Of a DNA stretch of 64,000 bases, positions 25,301 through 32,208 are shown piece after piece (within the stretch, counting starts at the first letter, position 1; each line of letters begins with the position of its first letter). The notes below the pieces were generated by a model, which saw nothing but the letters and a program-made list of their open reading frames with translations, was not told the DNA's origin and did not search any database. Origin of the DNA: Actinoplanes sp. KI2. GTDB lineage: Bacteria > Actinomycetota > Actinomycetes > Mycobacteriales > Micromonosporaceae. Location: positions 124,001 to 188,000 of the forward strand of contig NZ_JAOSZE010000016.1 of NCBI RefSeq assembly GCF_025630775.1, read 5' to 3'. Made by a program: the position numbers and the translations under genes.

Positions 25301-25394
25301 CCCACAGCCGCAGCCCGGTCGGGCCCAGCAGGCCGGCCGCGGACGCGCCCGCATCGGCGAAGCCGTACCGGGCGAGACGGCTGGGCCGGGTCAC
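22386..25394 (-). CDS. glnE: Bifunctional glutamine-synthetase adenylyltransferase/deadenylyltransferase
   Basis: This protein of about 1002 residues adenylylates and deadenylylates GlnA according to nitrogen state. It has two nucleotidyltransferase domains, each with a G-G-x-E-x-x-Y-x-S-D-x-D motif: GGNELNYVSDVDVIFV in the N-terminal half (deadenylylation) and GGYEMSYPSDADVLFAYD in the C-terminal half (adenylylation), plus the RGPGGLRDIEFAVQ linker motif repeated as RGGLADVEWAVQ. GTG 25394 begins one base after the stop of the upstream amidotransferase gene, so the two are coupled. Its target tyrosine is present in the glnA product at 1.9-3.4 kb. Confidence 0.97.
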   Translation of the reverse strand: MTRPSRLARYGFADAGASAAGLLGPTGLRLWDPESQGPAGTDAAELIHSLSRAADPTLALRQLHRLVEAVGRAADRGNGRRVAGPSGEITPNDATDALFEAMFRDHGLRRRLVAVLGASSALGDHLVANPDEWQTLATGPSGLPPSAEGHLEVEGDLTVPGLRRAYRISLLRIAAADLTGGRGLEPTMAALSRLADETLGAAYEIAVAGLPESVTEPRLAVVAMGKCGGNELNYVSDVDVIFVAAGDEDLSAATTVAARLIEICGQVAWQVDAALRPEGSRGPLVRTLASHQAYYRRWARTWEFQALLKARPAAGDLALAREWIDDLAPLVWHAAERPEAVADVRDMRRRIIENVPANELAREIKRGPGGLRDIEFAVQLLQLVHGRVDETLRSGGTLPALRALVAGGYVGREDGEALLRGYRFLRGVEHRLQLQNLRRTHTVPDDPHALKWLAASLGYTAMPGRDAVGAFRSDWVGHAAQVRRLHVKLLYRPLLESVARVPAEELRMTPESARKRLEILGFADPAAALRHLTALTGGVTRTAAIQRTLLPMLLQEFADAAEPDRGLLNYRDVSDKLGSTPWYLRLLRDGGPVARRLARVLSLSRYATDLLTRDPEALRLLADDAELLPRDRMALVEGFAAAAERHAGDAEKATAAVRALRRRELFRLACADILSQAGDLAPAQPIDVKTLGMALSDVTDATLNAVLRAARNAKPGPPGLRFAIIGMGRLGGYEMSYPSDADVLFAYDPPAGTPESEASAAAHAIAEELRRLLTAPAPDPPLGIDADLRPEGRQGPLVRSLGAYQQYYARWSKVWEAQALLRARFVCGDESLGREFERLADTMRYPSGGLTREQVIEIRRIKARVETERLPRGADPNTHTKLGRGGLADVEWAVQLLQLRHAYALPDLRKTQTLEALTAAVAAGLVGKVDAAAMEAGWTLAARVRNALTLVRGRPTDQLPRHGVELAGTVQLLGGGDPGEFVDRYLRLTRRSRAAMERVLDS

Positions 25395-25395
25395 G

Positions 25396-26181
25396 TCACT
25401 GCCCCAGCAGCGGCAGCGTACGGCCCGTTCCGGGGTTGGGTATGTCGGCGTCCGGCAGCGTGCCGAGGGCGAGCGAGGCGAACCGGGCCGCAAACGGCTG
25501 CCACACCTCCTCGACGTCGGGCAGCACCTCGGCGACCGCGTAGACCACGGCCTCGGCGTCGTACCCGAGCTCGTCGAGGGTGGCCGCGTCGTCGGCCGCC
25601 CACCGCTCGATCATCTCGACGTCGCACTCGATGTGGAACTGCACGCCCCAGGCCCGGTCGCCGAGCCGGAACGCCTGATGCGGGTAGTGGCTCGACGCGG
25701 CCAGCAGCACCGCCGTCAGCGGCAACTCGGTGATCTCGTCGCGGTGCCACTGGATCACGTCGGGCAGCAGCGGCACCCACTTGAACAGCGGGTCGGTGTC
25801 GGCCGCGTCGCGCTTGCCGACCAGCCCCGGCCCGATCTCGGGGCCGGAGGTGCTGCGCTCGACCAGCCCGCCGTGCGCCTGGGCCAGCAGCTGCCCGCCG
25901 AGGCAGACCGCGAGGGTGGGCACCCGGTGACGCACCGCCTTGCGCAGCAGCCCTTCGAGGGCAGGGAACCAGGGCGCGCCGGGGGTGCCGTCGGCGGCGG
26001 AGTACGCGTTCTGGTCGCCGCCCAGCACGACCAGCGCGAGGTGGTCGTCGAGCGTCTCGGGCAACGCGTCCCCGGCGTACGGCCGGAGAACGGTCAGCTC
26101 CAGACCGGCCTCGGTCAGCCAGTCCCCCAGCCGGCGCAGATCGTCGGTCGGGTCGTTCTCGATGACAAGTGCGGTTCCCAC
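25396..26181 (-). CDS. Class I glutamine amidotransferase domain protein
   Basis: This 261-residue protein has the GATase1 triad: nucleophile Cys in VPTLAVCLGGQLLAQ and His/Glu in WGVQFHIECD. The N-terminus MGTALVIENDPTDDLRRLG is typical of stand-alone GMP-synthase-like amidotransferases found upstream of glnE in actinobacteria. It would release ammonia from glutamine, but the acceptor is unknown. GTG 26181 is preceded by TAGTTT at 6 nt, a leaderless start. Confidence 0.9.
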   Translation of the reverse strand: MGTALVIENDPTDDLRRLGDWLTEAGLELTVLRPYAGDALPETLDDHLALVVLGGDQNAYSAADGTPGAPWFPALEGLLRKAVRHRVPTLAVCLGGQLLAQAHGGLVERSTSGPEIGPGLVGKRDAADTDPLFKWVPLLPDVIQWHRDEITELPLTAVLLAASSHYPHQAFRLGDRAWGVQFHIECDVEMIERWAADDAATLDELGYDAEAVVYAVAEVLPDVEEVWQPFAARFASLALGTLPDADIPNPGTGRTLPLLGQ

Positions 26182-26187
26182 GCTCCG

Positions 26188-26193
26188 AAACTA
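26188..26193 (-). promoter_or_regulatory. -10 element of a leaderless promoter (amidotransferase-glnE operon)
   Basis: On the minus strand TAGTTT is followed by 6 nt and GTG 26181. Confidence 0.5.
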
Positions 26194-26285
26194 GTCCGAA
26201 CCCGATCCGGAAACACCGACAGGAGGCTGTCGCCGCGCTCCACGAGGGTGGACACCGACCGAGAAAACGAGTGAAGGAGCACGAC

Positions 26286-26678
26286 ATGCCCGGGATCAAC
26301 GGAATCGGCTGGTTCGAGATCGCCACCGACCAGCCGGCGGCGGCCGAGCGCTTCTACGGCACCGTCTTCGGCTGGCGCTTCGGCGACGACGAGGGCGGCG
26401 CGACCGGCGCCGACGGCTCGACCTACCGCATGATCACCACGCCCGGCGACGAGCGCCCCTCCGGCGGCCTCTTCCCGACCGGCGGCAAGGTCCCCAACTA
26501 CGCCGTCTTCTACATCCTGGTCGCCGACCTGGACGCAACCTGCAAGGCGGCCGAGGCGGCCGGCGGCAAGGTGCTGGTCGCGCCCCAGACGACCCCGGAC
26601 GGCCTGGCCTTCGCCCAACTGCTCGACCCGTCGGGCAACCAGTTCGCCGTCTTCACCCCGCCGACCCGCGGCGAGTGA
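26286..26678 (+). CDS. VOC/glyoxalase-like family protein
   Basis: This 130-residue protein has the paired beta-alpha-beta-beta-beta layout of the vicinal-oxygen-chelate fold. It starts GIGWFEIATDQPAAAERFYGTVFGW and ends LLDPSGNQFAVFTPP. GAAGGAG lies at good spacing upstream of the ATG. Similar proteins are metal-dependent lyases, dioxygenases or antibiotic-binding proteins. No substrate can be assigned. Confidence 0.9.
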   Translation: MPGINGIGWFEIATDQPAAAERFYGTVFGWRFGDDEGGATGADGSTYRMITTPGDERPSGGLFPTGGKVPNYAVFYILVADLDATCKAAEAAGGKVLVAPQTTPDGLAFAQLLDPSGNQFAVFTPPTRGE

Positions 26679-26844
26679 CAACGCCGGGCTGCGGTCCGCG
26701 CACCAAGGCCACCCCAGCCCCCGAGTGGCACGGCCCGCGGTGAGCTACACGGCCCACCCGGGCTGCAGCCCGCGCACCAACGCCAGCCCAGCCCTGCGAG
26801 CGGCGCGACCGCGGCGAGCCAACCCGGCCCGCCGCGAGCCGCGC

Positions 26845-27130
26845 GCCCGGCTGATCGGCCACGCGCCCGGCTGACCGGCCACGCGACCCCACAAATCGGC
26901 CGCGCGACCCACCGATCGGCCGCACGGGCTGCCGTGAGCCGCATGCCCGGCTGATCGGCCGCGCCACCCCACAAATCGGCCGCGCGACCCACCGATCGGC
27001 CGCACCGGCTGCCGTGAGCCGCGCCCGGCCGATCGGCCGCGCGACCCCGCAAATCGGCCGCGCGACCCACCGATCGGCCGCGCGACCCACCGATCGGCCG
27101 CGCGACCCACCGACCGGTCGCACGGGCTGA
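26845..27130. repeat. Compound tandem repeat array (about 80-bp units with internal 20-bp units)
   Basis: The gene-free stretch 26679-27179 is dominated by this array. A superunit of about 80 bp containing CCCCACAAATCGGCCGCGCG recurs near 26887, 26967 and 27045. Inside and after it, a 20-bp unit of the form CGATCGGCCGCGCGACCCAC is repeated, with three consecutive copies around 27051-27110. All units are GC-rich and carry the palindrome CGATCG or GGCCG. There are no CRISPR-like unique spacers. Confidence 0.85.
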
Positions 27131-27179
27131 CGTGAGCCGCACGGCCCGCTGGTCGGCCGCGGCGCGGGCCGTCGGTGGC

Positions 27180-27875
27180 TCAGCCGAGCGTGAGGCTGTG
27201 GACGGCGTTGTTGGGGATGTCGAAGGCCTCCGGCTCGACCAGCCGCACCGGTGGCACCTCGGCCGTCACCGTGACCGAGGCGATCCGGTCGGTGCGGAAG
27301 GCGCGCATCGACTCGCGCAGCCGGCAGTAGGCCGCCAGATACCAATGGGTGGGCGTGCCGATGAAGGCCAGCGGCTCGATCTCGCGCACGCTGTCGCTGC
27401 CGCCGCGGTCCTCGTAGCGGATGCGCAGCACCCGCCGCAGCTGTAGCGCGTCGGCGATGACCCGCGGCACCGTGGCGGCCGGGCCGCCGCCGACCAGGTG
27501 GACCCGGCCGGCCAGCTCGCGGGCCGCGGCCGCGTCGGCCGGCGGCATGGCGACGACCAGCTTGCGCAGCGCCGTCGAGGCCGGGCCGTGGAACGGTGTG
27601 CCGTCGAGCCGGTGCAGCGCGAGGGCCATCGCGACCGCCTCGGCCGCGGTGAAATTGACCGGCGGCAGGGTGTGCGCGCGGTCCAGGCAATACCCGCCGG
27701 TGCGGCCGGTCTCCGCATACACCGGGGTGCCGGACTGCTGGAGGGCGGAGATGTCACGCTCCACCGTGCGCACGCTGACCTCGAACCGGTCGGCGAGCCA
27801 GCGGGCACTGCGCGGTCGCGGCGCGACGGCGCGGAGCTCCTCGACGAGGGCGTACAAGCGGTCGGTGCGATTCAC
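27180..27875 (-). CDS. WYL-domain, DeoR/YafY-type transcriptional regulator
   Basis: This 231-residue regulator has an N-terminal helix-turn-helix (SARWLADRFEVSVRTVERDISALQ) and a C-terminal WYL ligand-binding domain, where IGTPTHWYLAAYCRLRESMRAFRTDRI carries the WYL triad. It likely represses or activates genes in response to a small molecule or nucleic acid. GTG 27875 has TAGCGT 7 nt upstream. The divergent ltrA gene starts 58 bp away and is a likely target. Confidence 0.93.
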   Translation of the reverse strand: MNRTDRLYALVEELRAVAPRPRSARWLADRFEVSVRTVERDISALQQSGTPVYAETGRTGGYCLDRAHTLPPVNFTAAEAVAMALALHRLDGTPFHGPASTALRKLVVAMPPADAAAARELAGRVHLVGGGPAATVPRVIADALQLRRVLRIRYEDRGGSDSVREIEPLAFIGTPTHWYLAAYCRLRESMRAFRTDRIASVTVTAEVPPVRLVEPEAFDIPNNAVHSLTLG

Positions 27876-27882
27876 GTCGCAC

Positions 27883-27888
27883 ACGCTA
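27883..27888 (-). promoter_or_regulatory. -10 element of a leaderless promoter (WYL regulator)
   Basis: TAGCGT on the minus strand is followed by 7 nt and GTG 27875. Confidence 0.55.
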
Positions 27889-27921
27889 CGGAAGGGGTAC
27901 GACAGAATTCGGCGGACCACC

Positions 27922-27927
27922 TAGGCT
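27922..27927 (+). promoter_or_regulatory. -10 element of a leaderless promoter (ltrA)
   Basis: TAGGCT is followed by 6 nt and ATG 27934. It forms a divergent pair with the WYL promoter in a 58-bp intergenic region. Confidence 0.55.
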
Positions 27928-27933
27928 GCGGCA

Positions 27934-29082
27934 ATGGCCGAGCCCTCGCCCGCTGTCCGGGTGTCGACGCTGGAACTGTTCTTCGACCTCGTCTTCGTCT
28001 TCACGATCACCCAGCTCGCCGCGACGCTCGCCGCGGACCTGAGCTGGCGCACGCTCGGCGACGTCCTACTGATCCTGGCCGTGGTCTGGTGGATGTACTC
28101 CGGCTACGCGTGGCTCACCAACGCGGTCGCGCCGAACTCGACCACCCGGCGCACGCTGCTGCTGACCGGGATGGCCGGTTTCCTGGTGATGGCGCTGGCG
28201 ATCCCCGGGGCGTTCGGCGAATACGGCTGGCTGTTCGGCGTCAGCTACCTGGTCGTCAACGTGGTGCACACGCTGCTGTTCCGCACCGCCGGCCCGGACG
28301 CCCGGCAGGCGCTGCGGGTGCTCGGCCCGCTCAACATCCTGGCCGCGCTGCTGGTGCTGGCCGGCGGCCTGGTGCCCGAGCCGTGGCGGCATCTGCTCTG
28401 GCTGGCCGCCCCGGCCGTGCAGATCACCAGCAGCTACGTACACAAGATCGAGATGCACACGATCTCGGCGGGCCACTTCGCCGAGCGGCACGGCCTGGTG
28501 GTCATCATCGCGATCGGCGAGTCGATCATCGCGATCGGTGCCGGGTTCACCGGCCTCCACCTCGGGTTCGTCGAGATCCTGGTGGCGCTGCTGGGCCTCT
28601 GCGTCGCCTACTACCTGTGGTGGTTCTACTTCGCCGGCGACGACGCCCGCGCCGAGCACGTGCTGGCAAGCACCGACGATCCGCACCGCCGCGGCCGCCT
28701 CGCCTTGCAGGCCTGGGGCTACGCCCACTACCCGATTCTGCTGGGCATCGTGATCGCCGCGGTCGGCATCAAGAAGACGGCCCTGCACGCCTGGGAACCA
28801 CTGCACTGGTCCGAGGCCGTGGCGCTGGCCGGCGGCGTCGCCATCTACCTGCTCGGGCACGCCGCGTTCCTGGCCCAGCTGCGCCTGCGCGGCGTCTACC
28901 ACCGCCTGGCCTGCGCCGCGGTCGTCCTGGCCACGATCCCGCTCGGCCAGGTGCGTGCCGTCTTCCAGCTGGCCGCGGTCGTGGTCGTGCTGGTGAGCGC
29001 CGCGATCATCGAGGACCTCCCCGAGGTGCGCCGCAGCGGCTCCACCGCCATCGGCGACTTCGGCCGCACCGGCGGCCACTGA
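27934..29082 (+). CDS. ltrA: Low-temperature-requirement A family membrane protein
   Basis: This 382-residue protein has about ten hydrophobic segments. The LtrA signature is plain: VSTLELFFDLVFVFTITQL at the N-terminus, HFAERHGLVVIIAIGESIIAIG in the middle and YYLWWFYF. The biochemical role of LtrA is not known; it was named from cold growth in Listeria. It is divergent from a WYL regulator. The 3' end, including the stop codon, is the first unit of a 22-bp tandem array. Confidence 0.93.
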   Translation: MAEPSPAVRVSTLELFFDLVFVFTITQLAATLAADLSWRTLGDVLLILAVVWWMYSGYAWLTNAVAPNSTTRRTLLLTGMAGFLVMALAIPGAFGEYGWLFGVSYLVVNVVHTLLFRTAGPDARQALRVLGPLNILAALLVLAGGLVPEPWRHLLWLAAPAVQITSSYVHKIEMHTISAGHFAERHGLVVIIAIGESIIAIGAGFTGLHLGFVEILVALLGLCVAYYLWWFYFAGDDARAEHVLASTDDPHRRGRLALQAWGYAHYPILLGIVIAAVGIKKTALHAWEPLHWSEAVALAGGVAIYLLGHAAFLAQLRLRGVYHRLACAAVVLATIPLGQVRAVFQLAAVVVVLVSAAIIEDLPEVRRSGSTAIGDFGRTGGH

Positions 29083-29250
29083 CAGCCGCACCAGCGGCCA
29101 CCGACAGCCGCGCCGGCGGCCACTGACAGCCGGACCGACGGCCACTGACAGCCGGACCGACGGCCACTGACAGCCGGACCGGCGGCCACTGACAGCCGCG
29201 CCGGCGGCCACTGACAGCCGCGTCGGCGGGCACCGACCGGCCCCGCCGGA
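29074..29250 (+). repeat. 22-bp tandem array beginning in the last codons of ltrA
   Basis: Seven well-conserved copies of GGCCACTGACAGCCGCGCCG plus two bases run from 29074 to 29227, followed by at least one decayed copy. The first copy contains the last codons and TGA of ltrA, and most copies keep the TGA. The array lies in the 235-bp gap before the convergent MEDS/HATPase gene and may act as a barrier or terminator, but no U-tract is seen. Confidence 0.9.
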
Positions 29251-29317
29251 GGCCACCGACCCGCCGACCGGCCTTAGGTGGCCGACCGCCGGGGAGTGGG
29301 TCGCCGGTGCGGCGGCC

Positions 29318-30247
29318 TCACCGGCCACACCGGAACCGCACCCGGGTGACGCCATCGCGGTGCTCGATGGCGAGCCAGTCGCTGAGCTGATTGGCGATCC
29401 ACAGCCCGGCACCCGCGCGGCACGGGTTCTCCGGCGGGCGGTACCCGACGAGCGGGTCGGCCGGCCCGTCCCCGTCGTCCGTCACCTCGCAGGTGATCGC
29501 CGCCCGCTCGACCCAGACGTGCATGCGCCGGTCGCCGCCGCCGTGCGCCAGGCTGTTGAGCGCCACCTCGCTCACCACCAGCAGCAGGTCGCTGATGGCC
29601 GCGTGCTGCCAGCCCAGGTGGCGGGCGATCGCCTCGATCGCCCGGCGAGCCCGCCGTACCGACGGCGGATCGGTCAGGCTCATCACCACCAGCGGCGCCC
29701 CGCTGACCGGCGGCGGTGGCTCCTCCATGATCCGTAGCAGCTGATCGGGCTCCTGGTAGAGATCGCCGTGGTCGCCTCCGGCGGGCGCGACGACCGGATG
29801 GGTCCGCAGGGCGTCGTGCACCACCCGGTGCGGCAGCCGGCGGGCGTCGTACGGGCAGATCACCCAGGCGGGCACGGTGGCGAACACGTCGTTGATCGCC
29901 GACTCGTACCTGGTCCAGCTGTCGTGCCGCTCGCCCGGGCCGAAGGCGACCTCGCCGACGATGCGCACCGACGGGTGGCCGCGCTCCATCGCGGCGCCCA
30001 CCAGGTCTTTCCACCCGGCGATCGTCGACGCCGGCCGCTGGTACCAGACGTCGCTGTCGATGAAGGTGACCCGCTCCGCCGCCGCGCCGAGGCTCCGCCG
30101 CAGCAGGTCGGTGTTGTGGCCGGGAACGACCGCGACGGCGGCCTCCCGCCGGCGCAGGCCCTCGGCGAGGAACGGCGTCAACGCCGCGACGAACTTCTCG
30201 TCGTCGTCGTAGATGAGGGCCTCGTGCCGCAGGGTCGGACCGGTCAT
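29318..30247 (-). CDS. RsbA-type MEDS/HATPase anti-sigma regulatory protein
   Basis: This 309-residue protein has an N-terminal MEDS sensor domain (RHEALIYDDDEKFVAALTPF, VTFIDSDVWYQRP) and a C-terminal GHKL ATPase-kinase domain with N box VVSEVALNSLAHGGG, G1 DDGDGPADPL and G2 GAGLWIANQLSD. This fusion is typical of Streptomyces-type anti-sigma kinases that bind partner sigma or anti-anti-sigma factors. ATG 30247 lies 2 nt after the stop of the MEDS/STAS gene, so the pair is one operon and probably one signalling module. Confidence 0.92.
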   Translation of the reverse strand: MTGPTLRHEALIYDDDEKFVAALTPFLAEGLRRREAAVAVVPGHNTDLLRRSLGAAAERVTFIDSDVWYQRPASTIAGWKDLVGAAMERGHPSVRIVGEVAFGPGERHDSWTRYESAINDVFATVPAWVICPYDARRLPHRVVHDALRTHPVVAPAGGDHGDLYQEPDQLLRIMEEPPPPVSGAPLVVMSLTDPPSVRRARRAIEAIARHLGWQHAAISDLLLVVSEVALNSLAHGGGDRRMHVWVERAAITCEVTDDGDGPADPLVGYRPPENPCRAGAGLWIANQLSDWLAIEHRDGVTRVRFRCGR

Positions 30248-30249
30248 GG

Positions 30250-31089
30250 TCAATCCTCGAGCCGCACGCTCGGGAAGAAGGACGACCAGGTGGTCGACTC
30301 CCAGATCTTGCGGAGCAGCGGTGGCGCGGCCCGCAGGCGGGTCGGCCCGTGCCGGCCGGCGATGGCCTCGCACGCGGTGCCGATGCTGCGGGCGCCGCTG
30401 ACGTCGACGAAACTCACCCCGCTCACGTCGAGGACCGCGGTCGGCCGGCTCGGCGCGGTCTCGACCAGGAGCCGGTACACCTGCTCGGCGGTGAGCAGGT
30501 CGATCTCGCCGGACAGCCGGAGGGTGCCGTCCCGGCCGGCGTGCATCCGGAAGGCGCCGGCGTCGCGCGATCTTCGGGTGTGGACCGTCTCGGCCAGGGC
30601 CAGGTCACCGGGGGTCCACTCGCGGACGTCGTAGGCGCAGACCACGGTGATCGGGAGTTGCTTGGCGAGCAGGTCGGCGCGCAGCTCGTACTCGGGCCAC
30701 GCGGTCCGGGCCCGGGGCTGGTCGAGGAGGCACCGGGTCTCGAGGTACACCCGAAGGCCGGCGAGTCCTTCGTTCAGGGCCGTTCGGGTGTCGGCGGCGA
30801 AGGCCTCCAGCAACCCGCCGGCGTCGGCCGGGCGGGTGTCCCGGGCGGGGCCGACCGCCAGCATCCCGGCACCCACCAGGTCGTCCACCGGCAGGCCGAC
30901 GGCGCGCAGGTCGTCCTCGATCGCGGCGCCCGGCGCTCCGGGTTCGATGTAGACGTGGACCCGCTCCTGGCGGGCGAGCCCGGCCACCGCGAAGTCGAGC
31001 AGACCCTGACGAGCCTCGGCGTCCCGGTCGTACACGAAGCACAGGTGGTCGTGCACGATCAGGTCGGAAACGGCGCGGACGGCCTGCAC
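30250..31089 (-). CDS. MEDS/STAS domain protein (anti-sigma factor antagonist-like)
   Basis: This 279-residue protein has a MEDS domain (DHLCFVYDRDAEARQGLLDF, VHVYIEP) and a C-terminal STAS domain (GTLRLSGEIDLLTAEQV, VLDVSGVSFVDVSGARSI). The Ser in VDVSGA is the position that anti-sigma kinases phosphorylate in STAS antagonists. The neighbouring gene encodes a MEDS/HATPase kinase, so this may be its target. GTG 31089 is chosen because GGGGAG lies 9 nt upstream. Confidence 0.9.
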   Translation of the reverse strand: MQAVRAVSDLIVHDHLCFVYDRDAEARQGLLDFAVAGLARQERVHVYIEPGAPGAAIEDDLRAVGLPVDDLVGAGMLAVGPARDTRPADAGGLLEAFAADTRTALNEGLAGLRVYLETRCLLDQPRARTAWPEYELRADLLAKQLPITVVCAYDVREWTPGDLALAETVHTRRSRDAGAFRMHAGRDGTLRLSGEIDLLTAEQVYRLLVETAPSRPTAVLDVSGVSFVDVSGARSIGTACEAIAGRHGPTRLRAAPPLLRKIWESTTWSSFFPSVRLED

Positions 31090-31282
31090 GATAGTCACTC
31101 CCCACTTATCATGCGCGGTCCAGTTCGAGGCCGGTTGCGGCTCCGCGAATACTATGGCGCGGCCGGGGTCCCGGTACCGGCCGAACGGCAAAACCCCTCG
31201 TTCGAGGACGGCAGACGGGACGGCAGCGCCCGGCCTCGCGGACCGCGGGACCGGGCGCCACTCGTACGGCAACAAGGATCTT

Positions 31283-32113
31283 TCAGAAGGTGTGCTCCGC
31301 GGCCGGGAACTCGCCGCCGCGCACCTCGGCCGCGAACTGCTGGGTCGCGTGCGCGAGGGCACCTGCCAGGTCGGCGTACTGCTTCACGAAGCGCGGCATG
31401 TGGCCGGTGCGCAGGCCGGCCATGTCCTGCCAGACCAGCACCTGCGCGTCGGTGTCCGGGCCGGCGCCGATGCCCACGGTCGGGATCGACAGCTCCTTGG
31501 TGACCGTCTTCGCCACCTCGCCGGGGACCATCTCGAGGACCACCGCGAACGCGCCCGCGTCGGCGACCGCGCGGGCGTCGGCCAGCACCTGGGCGCCCTC
31601 GTTCTCGCGGCCCTGGACGCGGTAGCCGCCGATGGTGTGCTCGCTCTGCGGCGTGAAGCCGACGTGGCCCATCACCGGGATGCCGGCCCCGGTCAGCGCC
31701 TCGATCTGGGCGGCGACGCGGCGGCCGCCCTCGAGCTTGACCGCGTGCGCGCCGCCCTCCTTCATGAACCGGACGGCGGTGCGCAGGGCCTGGGTCGGGC
31801 CCTCCTCGTAGCTGCCGAACGGCAGGTCGGCGACGATCAGCGCGGTCCTGGTGGCCCGCACGACCGCGCGGACCAGCGGCAGCAGCTCGTCGACGGTGAC
31901 CGGCAGGGTGGTCTCGTAGCCGAACACGTTGTTGGCCGCCGAGTCGCCCACCAGCAAGACCGGTACGCCGTTCTGGTCGAAGATCGACGCGGTGTACTGG
32001 TCGTAGGAGGTCAGCATCGGCCAGCGGTCGCCGCGGGACTTGGCGGCGATCAGGTCGCGGGTGCGTACCCGTCGGGTCGGCGGGCCGCCGTACAGGGTGG
32101 GAATGTCCGACAT
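31283..32113 (-). CDS. panB: 3-methyl-2-oxobutanoate hydroxymethyltransferase
   Basis: This 276-residue enzyme makes ketopantoate from alpha-ketoisovalerate and methylene-THF in pantothenate and CoA synthesis. Family strings are [26 protein letters not shown] (metal-binding Asp), [27 protein letters not shown] (His) and IGIGAGP-like [17 protein letters not shown] site precedes the ATG. It matches Rv2225 in order and lies downstream of nadE on the same strand, 95 bp apart. Confidence 0.97.
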   Translation of the reverse strand: MSDIPTLYGGPPTRRVRTRDLIAAKSRGDRWPMLTSYDQYTASIFDQNGVPVLLVGDSAANNVFGYETTLPVTVDELLPLVRAVVRATRTALIVADLPFGSYEEGPTQALRTAVRFMKEGGAHAVKLEGGRRVAAQIEALTGAGIPVMGHVGFTPQSEHTIGGYRVQGRENEGAQVLADARAVADAGAFAVVLEMVPGEVAKTVTKELSIPTVGIGAGPDTDAQVLVWQDMAGLRTGHMPRFVKQYADLAGALAHATQQFAAEVRGGEFPAAEHTF

Positions 32114-32208
32114 GATCTCTCCTTCCCTCGAGGCCGCGAAGTGCGGTCCCCGGGTCCGGCAATCGTCGCACCCGGGATGGCCGCTCGGTCAGGGGTCAGT
32201 GGACGTTC

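Noticed and set aside
22509-25733. A long plus-strand open frame opposite glnE
   Set aside because: The composition is typical of antisense GC-rich coding sequence, and glnE is unmistakable on the other strand.
26845-27130. CRISPR array
   Set aside because: Units are contiguous or nested, with no unique spacers of constant length and no cas gene nearby.
28066-29412. A minus-strand open frame covering ltrA and the 22-bp array
   Set aside because: The repeated RLSVA/GCQWP peptides are only the translation of the tandem repeat. ltrA on the plus strand explains the region.
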